Shown piece by piece: positions 1 through 12,580 of a stretch of DNA of 64,000 nt; the first letter of the stretch is position 1; each line of letters opens with the position of its first letter. The notes under the pieces are model-generated. The model had not been told where the DNA came from, searched no databases, and worked only from the letters and a program-made list of their open reading frames with translations. The stretch comes from Epiperipatus broadwayi. Its lineage: Eukaryota; Onychophora; Udeonychophora; Euonychophora; Peripatidae. The DNA is taken from assembly GCA_028023455.1 (NCBI GenBank), contig JAQFVV010012530.1:2438909-2502908 (forward strand), read 5' to 3'. The translations under genes and the position numbers were made by a program.

Positions 1-1240
1 CTAAAAGCTACCTCCAGTCTCTGAAAATATATTTTTTCTACTCCATCTTGGACATTAACTTTTTTTTCCTTTATCTTTGTTTGAACAAAGATCAGACTGA
101 GTGATAAAATTCATTTACTTATTAATGAGTGACTTATGATTAGCATAATTATTTTCTGGATGGACTATCAGTTGATTTTCTTTTTCTCTTCCATGGTGGT
201 GGTCCATATGATGTTTTCTGTAAAAGATTAGATTCCCTTTTTCAGACATTATAGAATTTGTTGCTTAATACATTTCTCAGCACCATATACAATAAATTAC
301 TGTCTGTGTCAATTAGCATTATTTCAATGTGGCTTGGAAAGCCATGCCTCACAATTCAGATATTTTATGATTCAGAAAATGGGTTAGCTGTTAGGTTCTC
401 AATTTACCCAGATGTCTTTTGAAGAATAGCATATCCCACAAGGCTGGATTTTTTCTTGTGATATCTTATGCTTGGCACCTCCCTGATAATTTAACTAAGC
501 CTACTTAAATTCATTAAAACTCCATGGATGGATAAATAAGGAGTCCCATCAGGATTAGGCTTTTGTGAGCTTGCTTCTTTCATTATCAGATTTCAGCTGA
601 AATATTATTCTAGACTATTTAAATATTCAATAAGTATTTTGTCCACATTGCTTGAAGAGTTTATGATCTTTAAAAACTGTTTTACTATACCAGATGTATT
701 ACTGAATCAGGTTCTAAATTATTCTCCTCTTCAGATGTACTGTTGTGAACATCTCTTTTTGGAAAATTTTTTATCCAAACATTAATCTGTGGTCAGCTTT
801 TAACTTTTTCTATTCAATTATTTTCTTTTGCTGATCATCATCTTTAAGTTGAATTTTCTTTAACACACCTTCCCAAAGATCATTGATTTCTTCTTGTATC
901 AAATTTAACTTTTCCTTTTGTACCTTTGCCAATTTTGATATCCTCTACAACTGGTTTATTTTGCTATCCTGTTCTTCTTTATGCTGCCTGACCTCTTGAT
1001 AGACCTAATCTACTTTATTATATCCAAGCTCAATCCTTCCTACAACCTCTTCAAAATTTCTTCTTTTAAATGAGTTTGACCATCTTTTATCTTCTCTCTC
1101 AATTGAGTTTGACTATCTTTAATTCCTCTCATTTCTTTGGGTATACTCTTCATCTGGCTTTTATTTTCTTCAGTCATTTGATTACCCTTATTTTCACATC
1201 TTTTGGCACACAAATACCATTGTTTCATCAGACCCATTCT
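1..1240 (-). pseudogene. Decayed LINE ORF1-like coiled-coil sequence
   Basis: On the minus strand, 1237-1040 is open and reads CENKGNQMTEENKSQMKSIP then KEMRGIKDSQTQLREKIKDG, a charged heptad-like helix. The next frame continues EEVVGRIELGYNKVD, VYQEVRQHKEEQDSKINQL and KEKLNLIQEEINDLWEGVLK as far as about 850, with isolated stops. Charged coiled coils of this kind are typical of LINE first ORFs. More broken coding-like sequence, including EDIWVN and KDHKLFKQCGQN pieces, runs on to position 1. I cannot name the LINE clade. Confidence 0.4.
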
Positions 1241-2189
1241 TTCCTATAGCTTTCAATTTTTTCCAGTTTGTTCTTTGTTAATACTGAGATCTACTGCCAC
1301 ACATGGCTTTATGATCTCTGTTATATCATCAATACTTTTTCTGTCTATATCTTGAACTTATATTTCTGCTTTTGCTTTTGTAATCATCCACTTTCATTTG
1401 TGAACAAAAACAATAGTAAAAAAATTTTTTTATCTTTAATTTCTTCTATTTCATTAATGAGTATCCATCTCTCATACCAACAGCAGCCCCGTTTATATAT
1501 TTTTCATATCCACCTCTTTCCTTCCCTAATATATCTTTTCTTGCCCATATTGTACAATCATATTTTCTTTATCTCAGGGTTTGAGACAAATGTAATGGAA
1601 TTTTAACCATTACCCCAATCAAAATATTGGTGATGAGCAGGAAATATCATCATTGCTTGACTAATACATTATCAGCAATAGACTTAGAAATTGGTAAAGC
1701 CTTTCAGTGTGCTTCTCACTAATCTTTTGATTGGATTCACAATAGAAATCTTTAAATAATTCACTGCAAGGCAAAGGCTTTTTCAACAGTCCTTAAAAAG
1801 AGTGCATTAATCATACCAAGTTTGTTAATCATCGGGCAATATGAATTTAAGATTCTCATTTTTGTTTCTATTCACTAATTAAGTTAGATATTCACTTTAC
1901 TGATCATTATCAGATTTTTATTGGCTACCTGAAAAAAAAAAAAATACAATGTCTGACTTGAACTTTTTCAAACTTCACCAAGTCAAGATTCATAAACAAA
2001 CTGATAGTCATGACAGACAGATGGTCAACAACTGTATTATAAAGATCTTATATATACATATACATCTCAATTCTGGTCACACACTGAAAAAACATTTTAT
2101 GCAATGGTATTTAATATGGTAAATGAATATTTTACAGGCATGTAGATGGATTAATTTCCATAATATTTACAGTCTTAAAGCATTATTTT
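1241..2189. other. No gene recognised
   Basis: A/T-rich sequence between LINE remnants. The plus-strand open frame 1268-1606 is low-complexity (Phe/Ile/Tyr-rich) and lies opposite the LINE-like strand; I do not regard it as a gene. Confidence 0.5.
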
Positions 2190-2393
2190 TTAAAATTGTT
2201 CCAGGATATATGGGTGCATTTGGCTTTTCTCTTGGTCTGCCAGATTATATTTTATAATCTGATGCATGGATGAAGCTAGCCATATATTAGCCATCATTTT
2301 GACTGCAAATACCATAGATTGGATACCACTTTCCATCAAACTGGATCTTACACATAGATATGCTATTTTATATAATGATCTATAAAATGTCAT
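2190..2393 (-). other. Unidentified 67-codon open frame
   Basis: The minus-strand peptide includes CVRSSLMESGIQSMVFAVKM and IIKYNLADQEKSQMHPYILE, with ordinary composition, in a locally less A/T-rich patch. It does not resemble the VAMP4 exons expected on this strand. It may be decayed LINE sequence between the two LINE remnants on either side. Confidence 0.15.
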
Positions 2394-2429
2394 TGTGGAT
2401 TACCTGTTGAACTCCAAACATGGGCCATT

Positions 2430-3950
2430 ATTTTATGTTCCTATATATATTATCACCATCATCATTTTTAGTCACTATCAATTCACTGCAGGATGGTCTC
2501 TCCCGAGTTTAATCCAGTATCTCTGACTTCTAGCCTCTTTCCTTTACATTAACTCAGCACAGTTGCTTTTATCATTCATCTATCTCATATGTGGTCTCTT
2601 TCTAGATCTTTAACAATCTCTTGGAATTCAATTTAATCTTTTAAATGTCCAAGTATTATTATACCTTTTACTCATATATCAAGTCTAGCACCATTTCCGT
2701 AGCTTAATTCTTTCAATGATGTCAGTGATTGTTTGATCTCTCACTCATATATTTCATTTTCATTCTCATTTTGCTTCTCCTAACATACATCTCTCCATAC
2801 TTTATTGAAAGATCTGAAGTTTCTATGTTGCTCTTCTATTAAGTGTCCAAGTCTCAGATCCACAAATACTAATTGGTAAAACACATTTACTAAAAACCTT
2901 TCTTTTCAAATACATAGGCATATTTATTTTTAATATTATTTCTAATTTCATCCATTAGGTATCTGTAGCAATAATCTGACCAAGGTATTTGTGGTTGTTA
3001 ATTTTTTTTAAATTCATCATTGTCAATCCTTATTTTCTTCTTTTAAGAAACTCAAATGAAAATTACTTTAGGTTTTTAGCATTTACCTTTAATGCTATTT
3101 TCTTACTTTGATCTGACCAGTCTTGCAACATTTCCTAAAGCTCTAAAGCATTAATTACAAAACAGTTATAATATCTTACAAATCTAAATGACAAATAATC
3201 TCCATTTACTTTCATTCCCTTAGCTTTCTATTTTAATCCACAAAATACTTCTTACAAAACAGCTGTAAAAAGTATTGAAGATATGAAGTCACCTCCTCAT
3301 ACACCTTCCCAATGCTAATTTTCTGAACCTCACTATGTAATCTAATCATTGCTGTTGTATTTTAATAAATATTCTTGAGATTATAATATCTTAGGTCTAG
3401 ATCTTGATCATCAATGCTTAATCACTAAAGAAAAGTTTATAAAATCAAATGCTTTTATAATCTACAAATCCAAAGCATTAAAGCAATTCCATATTCATTG
3501 ATCCTTGCTATAAATTATCTTTAATACTTGGATGTAATCCAATTGGCTAAGCCACTTTTTAATACAGCTTGTTCTTTTGGCTGGTTAAAATCCAAAGATC
3601 ACTGTCAATGAGTTGCAATTATATTGGTTAAATATTTTGTGTAAAACTAATAAAAGACTGATTGGTCTAAAATTCTAATATATCACTTTTTTCTAAATAT
3701 TAATATTAGTCCTGTATTCTTCCAATCATCTGGTACAACTTTATTACTTAAACATTTGGAATATCAGTTTGCTGCCAACAATTTTTCTATTTCTTCACCT
3801 GCTTCTTTTAAGATATCAAATATAATTTCATTATTTTCTGGAGCTCCAATCTCCATACATTTAATGTTATTTCTTTAATAGTCTCATTTCTAAATTAATT
3901 TTTCACTGATTTTTCATGAGCATATATGGAAAGACAAATAGGCAACAAAC
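2430..3950 (-). pseudogene. RTE-like LINE copy, minus strand, decayed
   Basis: Reading the minus strand from about 3950 down, the recognisable pieces are VVPDDWKNTGL near 3740-3715 (finger-domain block), RPISLL-like remnants, YLG-like and RMDEI-like pieces, and the C-terminal tail WIKLGRDHPAVN near 2515-2480. The 3' end is a GATGATGATGGTGATA repeat at about 2450-2470. It is the same family as the copies at 14130 and 43440, but more degraded. It lies in the inferred VAMP4 intron. Confidence 0.65.
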
Positions 3951-4108
3951 AATAGCATTCAAAAATATCCAATTTTATAAACCACAACATATAATAAATA
4001 TAAAAACATAATTAACAAATATTCCAGACTTTCAATTATATATTTCTACATATTGATTATCCTTAAGAATATAAATCACTTACTCAATCATCTTTAAATC
4101 ACAACTAT

Positions 4109-4140
<32 letters not shown>

Positions 4141-5074
4141 ACAAAATTAGACACCAAGCCCTCTGGTGGTAACTCTTGGTAAACATATGCATAACTACAC
4201 ACACATATCTTCCTTAAATTAATAATAATTCAAAGAGATGGTCATTCTTTAAATCTTATCCCTTACAAAATATCAACTATAAAACCCAATGAGATGGTCA
4301 ACTATCAGATCCAACCTCTCATAAAATAATTTTCTTAACATTAAGTCATTCATAGAAGTGGTCAGCCTTTGTATCCTAATGCCACAAATATAGAATAGAC
4401 TTAAATATAAACAAAAGCTTTAAATAATTGTACACAAAGGTATATTTCAATGAGAATGAATGCAAGGATCTAAATCTATTATAAGACAACACCAATTATA
4501 TTTAGAATAATAAATAATTTAATTAATTATCAAATGATTATGGACTTTTTTTTTTTTTAATTCTTCGATAATCTTTTACTCTAGTTCTTGGACATGCCCT
4601 GTATATCAAATTGTATTCCCATATATGTGCCTCCACAATGTATTCATTGCTATGACTGTTTTGCTCCCTGGCTAATTTATCAAAAGTTTAGTATTACACT
4701 ACAATCCAAAATATTATCATGAAACCCTTTTATTTCAATACTACTCCTTTTGGATTTTTTTCTTCTCTAGTCATTTTTTATTTATACTTGAAATGAGACA
4801 ACTTTTTTAAAATTATATATCTTATTAATTCACCACAGAATATTTCAATTGACAATTTTCACTAATTTGAAAACTAATAAGCTTAACTATGAAACACATA
4901 TCTATAATATATTTTTGGAAGGTCAGAGCAAAATAATATTCTTCAAATAAGTTTAAATTATTAAGTTTTTTGGACTAATTAATGTACAAAATATACACAT
5001 AACAGTGGTACAGTTCTTCACAAAAATTCTTTCAATATATTCTTATATAGTCTCTATAGTTGGTGCTTATTTAA
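3951..5074. other. No gene recognised
   Basis: A/T-rich, with the CA/TA microsatellite at 4108. GAGATGGTCA-like words recur loosely at 4236, 4290 and 4357, hinting at an old tandem repeat of about 60-70 bp. Confidence 0.4.
4108..4140. repeat. Microsatellite (CA)n(TA)n
   Basis: A run of CA dinucleotides passes into TA dinucleotides without interruption. Confidence 0.95.
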
Positions 5075-7396
5075 AGTGCATTCTCTGCATTTTAAATTCT
5101 AAGAACTGCCCAAAATCACCACTGATACATCCAAGCAATAAATGACATCGATAAACTACATGGGGTCACAGGATATATCAGTAGTGGGTTTGGGCATTCC
5201 TTAGAATTCAAAATGGCAAAGAGCACATTCTAAATCGATCCAATCAAACCAAGCTTATAATTTCAAATTGATCAAATCAAGCATGTAATTTCAAAATACT
5301 AAAAGCTTATAACTTCTAAAATATGAATTTTATTATAATAATGATGGAACTTCATGCCAAAATGCAAGGAGAGGGAAAGATGATTTTAATGATATGAAGT
5401 ATTGACCAAAAAACGCAGAAGTCTGATTACATCAAGCTTATAATTTTGAAATACTAAAAGCTTGTAATTTCTAAAATATGGCACCTGAAAGAGAAATTGG
5501 TTGAAATAAAGCATATTAATTTTACAATTAATTGGATATTTTCTTACCAGGAAGAAACTCTGATGTTGCATGCTTCCTTTGTTACATATAGTTAAAAAAA
5601 AAAAATGGAGATAAAAAAAAATAGCATTGTTCACATTTGATTTCCTGATGTGAATATTGGATCTACACTCTTAAAATGGATACAAATAAAATAATTTTAA
5701 AGCCATAACAATATTGCAGAACGTTGTGAGATACAAAATATCTCTCTTACAAAAAGTTACTAAGAAGAAATTTGGCTATTCAAGAGAAGTTACTTTTCCT
5801 TCTAAGATTTTGGATCAAAATTTGTCTTTTATAGAAATTTTCAAGATCATGTGATCACATGTGAATAATGCTAACTTCTTCTCATCTCCATTTTTTTCTT
5901 TGTAATAACATGTGAAAAATGAAGCACATAACAGTACTTGCTTTGGAAAGAAAAAAAATCGGAATTATTAATTTATTAATTGTAAAATTAATATTCTTTA
6001 CTTTAGACAATTATTCTATCGGCTATTATTAAGATAAAATGCACTTTTTTATTAATTGTAGAATTAATATGCTTCAGTAATTGTTTCTATGTTTATTCAA
6101 CATTTACATTATTTCAACATGTGGTTATGGGACTATATTGTAATAGAATTCATATTTTAGAAGTTATAAGCCTTTAGTATTTTGAAATTATAAACTTGAT
6201 TTGATCCATTTTATATTTATTCAACATGTGGTTATGAGCATATATTGTAATAAAATTCAGTTAATGACAGCACTTTGCACCAAAGTATAAAGGAAAGGGG
6301 AAGGATGTTTTTGATGATACGAATTATCACCTAAAAAATGCAGAAATGTCTTTTCCTTTTTTTAATTAATATATGTAGCTATTATTTTTTCATTCACTTT
6401 TTCTCTTTAATTATTTTGAATTCACATTTTAATACATTGTACAAGCTTAAACCTGCATTTATATATGTAATACATACGGGGTTCAAACTCAGACTTTCAC
6501 ATGACCCACCGCTCTCAGTGCCATCTCATATTGCTGACCCACCTGATCACACACATGTTGAAAAGATAAATAATTACCAATATACGTATTTCATACTAAA
6601 CCAGCAATCATCAGTTGGTCTAGATTACTATCCTCACACATATATATAATCAGTATTCAGCTTTATATTAAGATAGCCAATCTATATACTTTAATGGACA
6701 GGCTTCAAACTATTCCAACTCAGCCTTCCATTTCATTGAAAATCTGATGATGGAACGTTCAAAGCCCTTGTTAGTGCCAAGGTTGTCATCCTACCCATGT
6801 TGACATATTAGTCATTCTGACCTTGGCACTAACAAGGGCTTTGAACGTCCCATCATCAGATTTTCAATGAAATGGAAGGCTAAAGAGTTGTGAGTTGGAA
6901 TAGTTTGAAGCCTGTCCATTAAAGTATATAGATTGGCTATGTTAATATAAAGCTGAATACTGATTATATATATGTGTGAGGATAGTAATCTAGACCAACT
7001 GATGATTGCTGGATTAGCATAAAATACGTATATTGGTGATTATTTATCTTTTCAACATGTGTGTGATCAGGTGAGTCAGCAATATGAGATGGCACTGAGA
7101 AGGGTGGGTGGTGTGAAAGTCTGAGTTCGAACCCGCATATAATTCATTTTTTAGAAATTATAAGCTTTTAATATTTTAAAATGTACTCGTCCTTTCATTT
7201 TTTATACTTTGTATAAACATAATTTGATCAAGCATAGTTGTATAAAATTTGCACTTTAATTTTTTAATTATTGGTGTAAATTGTGATTTTGTAATAAATA
7301 GTCATATGGTGATGTTATTCAATGTCATTTATTACTTGGATACATCGGTGGTGGTTTTGGGTAGATCTTAGAATTCAAAATGGTGGAGAGCGCACT
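5075..7396. repeat. Nested inverted-repeat (fold-back) complex, 2.3 kb
   Basis: Several palindromes sit inside each other. 5075-5130 pairs with 5171-5230 and again with 7321-7396. 5247-5345 pairs with 6140-6260, and 5530-5640 with 5860-5960. 6477-6783 pairs with 6819-7134. The outer ends AGTGCATTCTC / GAGAGCGCACT are mirror images, suggesting one composite fold-back transposon. The right-hand palindrome arms contain GAGTTCGAACCC, which resembles a tRNA B box. No transposase was recognised. Confidence 0.75.
6477..7134. repeat. Near-perfect 0.66-kb palindrome inside the fold-back complex
   Basis: Arms of about 310 bp are separated by 35 bp (6784-6818). The inner ends read GTTAGTGCCAAGG / CCTTGGCACTAAC. 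Differences are few, for example an extra TAAAGAGTTGTG near 6880. A single-arm relative occurs at 40405-40660 (shared words CACACACATG and TTTAATGGACAGGCTTCAAA), so the arm is a dispersed repeat that was duplicated in inverted orientation. Confidence 0.85.
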
Positions 7397-7473
7397 CTAA
7401 ATCGGTACACTATAATTCAATTTTATCTTAGTTTCCCTTGTTGGCATGTTCATGTATTTTTGTGAAGGCATCT

Positions 7474-7833
7474 CTAGAATGTCATAAGTTTTCCGGACAG
7501 AGCTGAACTTTCTTTCCTTTGACTTACAATTCTGTTAATGGAATTGGCTGCATAAATACTCGCTGATTCATTATAAAATATTTTCAGTAGCATTATACCC
7601 TGCATGGTTTGGTGCAGTTGGTAATGTCTGACACTTAGAATCAGGAGATTCCAAGAATGATTCTGGTGCATGAACTTCTTTGAACTACCAAGCAATAAAG
7701 CCTTATGCCTTTTTTTAAATTTCATTATGAGTGGAAACTTTTTTAGAATAGCATACTCAAATTGACAAATATTGGTTTGAAGGAACTTCAGACAGCTTCT
7801 GGCTTTTGTTGGTTTCTCTGTATCCAGCTTCAA
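7474..7833 (-). other. Unidentified 119-codon open frame, possibly transposon-derived
   Basis: An open minus-strand frame of normal amino-acid composition (KPTKARSCLKFLQTNICQFE, HKALLLGSSKKFMHQNHSW, ESASIYAANSINRIVSQRKE), unlike the low-complexity frames elsewhere in the window, and in a locally less A/T-rich stretch. I recognise no domain. It sits 77 bp beyond the end of the fold-back complex and could be its lost coding part or an old transposase exon. No clear splice sites were found. Confidence 0.25.
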
Positions 7834-8399
7834 AAGTTTCCAAAGAAACTCCTTTTTATATTTAATAATTTTTATTAGTCATTCATTAGACTAGAGATTA
7901 TCCACTTAATGAATATTTCTGCAGTGCAATTTTCAATACATTATTCTCACACAAAATAGGGACTGGTTTCTATCTGATTTTAACATTGTAAAATGTAAAC
8001 ATTATATAACTAAGATATGTCTATAGATGGTGGAATAATAAATGTTATGTACAAAGCACGGTTATACTGGGAAAGATTAGAAATGCTTAAAAAAATAATA
8101 CACATCTATAAAAGAAGGAATTACAAATGCTTGTCAGTAAAATACAGCTGTACATGGATCAAGAAATAATATTTGAATCACAACTAAAGAATTAAAAGAC
8201 ACTGTGTATAAATATATCACTAATGAGGAGTAACTAATCAATGGAACCCAAGAAAATATGTGCATACCAGAAAATGGATCCTAAAGATGAACTATATCAA
8301 AAATGAATTAATGATAAACTTTATGGGCTTATTATTCAAAATAACTATGGAGAACTGATGATCTTAACAAACGTTATGAAATAAATTTATTATTATATA

Positions 8400-8760
8400 A
8401 AAGCAATCCAGTTGTTCATGTTGCATCACTTGTCATTCATTGCACTTGTTCACGAGAATCTCATATCTCCTGAGCTATATCCGGCATAATTAGACCTAGG
8501 TAAGTCAGGTTGTAGTGAGATGGAGCTCTAGTGGCGCCATTTGGGGAAACCAAACACATAAATTTCTAGGTGTTTCCAGTCTCTATGGTGCTACATCCTC
8601 TGATAAGTAGAAAATATTGTTGTAGATGGGGTGATGTCTGTATTGGGGAATAACAATTGATAGTTCCTTCTTACAATAATGCTCATCAGGAAATAGTGAC
8701 AACCAAGGTAAAGAGGTTGTATGGAGTATCCGGTTACAATATTAATAATATTACAAATCG
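8400..8760. repeat. Dispersed repeat A, copy 1
   Basis: About 350 bp, aligning by eye in the same orientation with 24245-24600. Shared words are GAGAATCTCAT, GACCTAGG, AGTCAGGTTGTAGTGAGATG, ACTACATCCTCTGAT and TTGATAGTTCCTTC. It ends at CCGGTTACAATAT. No coding sequence and no clear tRNA head. Confidence 0.75.
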
Positions 8761-8799
8761 ATGTCTGTATTTCTTCAAAATAATATACGTAAATTTAAA

Positions 8800-9065
8800 A
8801 ATAAATATAGAAAATACAGTACTTAAAAGTTTATAAAATATATATATATATAATGTCACATAGGAGCGCTTTCAACTATCCTTGTAGTTTTTATCAACTA
8901 AAATGTCACTTAGGAGTGCTTTCAACTATCCTTGTAGTTTTTGTCAACTAATACTTTCAAAGTACTAGTTGACAAAAACTACAAGGATAGTTGAAAGAGC
9001 TCCTAAGTGACATTTACAGATATATTTTTTTTTATAAACTTTTAAGCACTGTATTTTCTAATATT
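8800..9065. repeat. Fold-back with a duplicated 50-bp unit in one arm
   Basis: The core arms 8900-8954 and 8962-9015 pair almost perfectly (TTGACAAAAACTACAAGGAT and its complement). The left arm has an extra tandem copy of the 50-bp unit (8852-8901). The outer parts ACTTAAAAGTTTATAAA / TTTATAAACTTTTAAGCACT also pair. Confidence 0.8.
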
Positions 9066-11496
9066 TATTTATAAATTTATATATATATATGAATTCTGGT
9101 TCCATAATGAGCATCAATTTTCTGTAAGGTTATACTTGGCAAGATCAATTAAATGATGCAAACACACACAGGGCCACCATATTTATAATTACTTTATATA
9201 CCATAACCTCAAATTAATAACAATAAAAATAATTACTGGCCAAAAATTATTAATCATCATCACTATTTTTGTTTCTTTATATGAATGCTGTAGTAATGAA
9301 TACTAGCCAATGGGTGATAAAATGATTATGCCATACATGCAGAAATGGTGGTCATAATTTCATTATTCTAGTTCTGAGAAAGCATAAACCCCATGTGATC
9401 AATAAAGACATCAGGAAAGTGATTACAATGAAAAGGAAAAAAAAACACAATTGTATAATACAAAAATAACATTAATTAACAGATAAGTTAATAACACTTA
9501 AGGAGCATATATGATAAATGAACATTATGATAAATATAAAATTGAAAGGCTTTTCAACTATAATATGTAATGATATTAAAACATAACAAATACAATTTAA
9601 TACAGATGATTTAAATTTGATTTTCAAAATAAATCCATTGAAAAGTTTGATAATCTTTCAAATAATAAGCTACATTAGTTTAACCTCTTACAGAAATCTT
9701 TCCAAATTTATTATATTAATTTTTTCACTATATTGGGATAATCCACCTTGGCAAGTATATCACATATACATCAAATATATTGATACAAGCATATGTACCC
9801 AGCCTATGGAATGGTTGTTGTTTTTGTAATAGTTTTTTTTTAATTGGCTGCTTTAACAAACTTCAATCATGCATGATATTACTGTAAAGCAATATCAAAC
9901 TACATGACATCAATTATACACTAACCAAAACTAAATGTAAATACAATACTATAACATCTATTTTTTTCCCCTCACTAAATATCACATTTCAAACATAAAT
10001 TTACATATTGTAATCACATTTTTTTAATGATTTAAATACTATATGTATTCAGTTCTATACTGTAGTTAAAAGCATATGTACTGATTTGTTTCTGAGCATT
10101 TTTTCCTTCAAAAAGTTTTCTTCCATATGTTTATAAAATACCATATTTTATTAAAATCCAGAAATGTGCTCCACCTCTAAAAAGGTTGTCATTTTTGTAA
10201 TAACTTTTTTTTAATTGGTTACATTTACAATTTTTTTTTTCTGCTTTGCGGAATTACTTACTTTGAATAAAATGTTTCGTAAAAAAATTGCGGTTTCCCA
10301 ATGGCAGAACAAATTATTTTTTTCCTAGGAAAATACACCCTCTAACAAAGAAATGTTTAAATTGAATATCACATGAAAGCATTATGGACAAATAGTTAGG
10401 AAATTTATATAAAATATTAATTTTTGGAAGAGGTGTATAAGTATTAGTTAATTAGTAATGCGAGTAATATCTTCAGTATTCTAGTTTAATTTCAATCAAA
10501 AGGAAATTACCTATACACATGCACAGTAATATTATTTTAATACTTCAATGATGTTTTGTTGAATATGAAAGATATTCTCAAACCTAAGCACAAGATAGAC
10601 TTTAAAAAGATAAGAGTGGACCATCTTATCTTTGTGCCTAAATTCATTTATACAGAACAATAACTTTATTCTATCTATTAATAATTGCGAAATCATCTAA
10701 TTTACAGCCTATTAATATTATGAAATATTAGAATCTATGTAACTCTCTATTCTAGTTTAAGTATTTTCCTTATGCTGATAATCCCTTTTTAAATTTAAAT
10801 GAAAATACTATAAATAAAACAAAGATAAAAATAATTTTATTTATTCATCAAAATTTAGTATTTGGGATATTATTTAAATTTTATAATTTCTTTTGCTCCT
10901 ACAATCCTAATTTCTTTTTAAATCGTAGAAATAAATGTTCATAATTATTAATTATACACCTCTTCCCTCATTTCAGTAAAGAATTTTGAATAAAAAAATT
11001 AAAATCATGAAAAAAAAGCATTAAATAGTAAAAAATAAACTTTCTTCAAGTTTAATGGTATTCTGGGTATTATATGACCAAAAATAAAAATGTGATGATT
11101 CTATACATTTTAAACTTAATAATCTTTGACCTATAAAATATATTTTTATTCTTGTTCTACCAGGAATATATAAAAACTGGAAAAAAAAAAATTTCTTTAA
11201 ATATATATATATATATTAGCTTCTACTTTTTAGTTATATAGTTCTAAAAATTAGAATGAACAAAGTTTAACTACAATTTAATATTTAGTGTTTGTCTGAA
11301 GACTTGTGATGATGGCATTCTAATTGCATTTATATGTTGGACTATTTCTTTCATCTAATATTATCTATTGAATATTTTTAGAAAAATTTTAAACTACTTA
11401 AACTTTCCAATTATACTCAACTGTTAATAATGGCACACAGGTTAGTATATACATAATGTTTTGCATAGTATTATTCTTTCATCTTCAGTTGTTGCA
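9066..11496. other. No gene recognised
   Basis: A/T-rich intergenic or intronic sequence. A weak inverted pair, GGAAGAGGTGTATAA (about 10426) and TTATACACCTCTTCC (about 10953), may mark a decayed fold-back of about 540 bp. The open frame at 9617 is hydrophobic low complexity. Confidence 0.4.
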
Positions 11497-11600
11497 GGGC
11501 TAACCATGACAGTACTAGCACTGGAATCAATCCTGGACTTTTATATTCCTGAATAATGAATTTTAAGGTAACACTCTAACTAACTAAGCCATAGTTCAAT
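11497..11600 (-). mobile_element. tRNA-derived SINE remnant
   Basis: Minus strand: TGGCTTAGTTAGTTAGAGTG (11591-11572) fits a tRNA A box and GGATTGATTCC (11533-11523) a B box, about 40 bp apart as in tRNA genes. A full cloverleaf with a clean anticodon stem is not evident, so a SINE head is more likely than a functional tRNA gene. The 3' body could not be delimited. Confidence 0.5.
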
Positions 11601-11739
11601 ATGAATAATCTTTTTCACCTTTATTCCCTTTTTACTTGGCTTCCCAGACGGCTATTCTTAATTAACATTTGCCTTTATTTTCCAAGTTTATCTATTTTTT
11701 TTTTTTTAGAAGTGAGCTATAATCTTTTAATTATAAAAC

Positions 11740-12570
11740 AAAAGCAACTCCCACTCTAGTGCTATTTATAGTAAATTGAGGAATCTAATTACCAGATGGT
11801 AGTACATTTAAATCCCTATCCTCAGACTGGTTTCCAGTTTTAGTTTTTATCACTAAGGCCTGGGATTCAAAGCTGAAAGTAATGCAGGTAGGATCTAACA
11901 ACCTCTTTTAATTTGAGTTTGCATTCAAGATAAAAGCCCAAAAATGTAAAACACTCTTAAGTTTTAAATCCAAGTCAACTTGATCCCACAATTCATATAA
12001 TACCAGGTCAGTAATCATGTATTTTAATACCTTCAATTCTTTATCAACTGTAGGCAGATATATCTCCTAACTAAAAATGTTAATAACAACAAATCATTTC
12101 TTTACACAATATGTAATGAAATAATCAGTGATTACTAAATAATACAATTGAAACCCATCTCCAGTCTGATTTCTGACTTTTAATTTTTGTCAATGAGCCT
12201 TGATATTAAAAACTGAAAATAATACAGTTTTGCATATTGCATCCAGCTTTAACTCAAGTTTATTTATTCCAAGATAAAAGTCTGAAAATTTAAAACACCC
12301 TATGGCTTTGAATCCAAATCAACCTGCTTCAACAGTTACACAGATCTAATTTCAAATCAATAACTATATATTTTTAGCACTATAAGTTCTTTATTCATTG
12401 TAGGCAGCTATATACCCTGCCTAGAAATATTAATAATAGCAAAACATTTATTTTTTTTATCTTACACAAAATATAATAAAACAAGAGCAAGTTCTCAACT
12501 CTAGTGCCATCTATAATAAAGTTTATCATTGATAAAGGCAAAAGACAGAAACAGATTTTAAGATTTAAAT
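11740..12570. repeat. Dispersed repeat C, tandemly arranged copies
   Basis: Two head-to-tail units of about 400 bp: 11740-12130 and 12130-12570. Common words include ACTCTAGTGC, TTAATACCTTCAATTCTTTA / TTTAGCACTATAAGTTCTTT, AAAATTTAAAACACCCT-like and TGTAGGCAG.TATAT. Relatives lie at 25205-25505 (inverted) and 38460-38625. Confidence 0.65.
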
Positions 12571-12580
12571 ATACTATCAT

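Noticed and set aside
11497-11600. Functional tRNA gene
   Set aside because: A- and B-box-like words are present, but no clean acceptor and anticodon stems could be folded; a SINE head is more likely.
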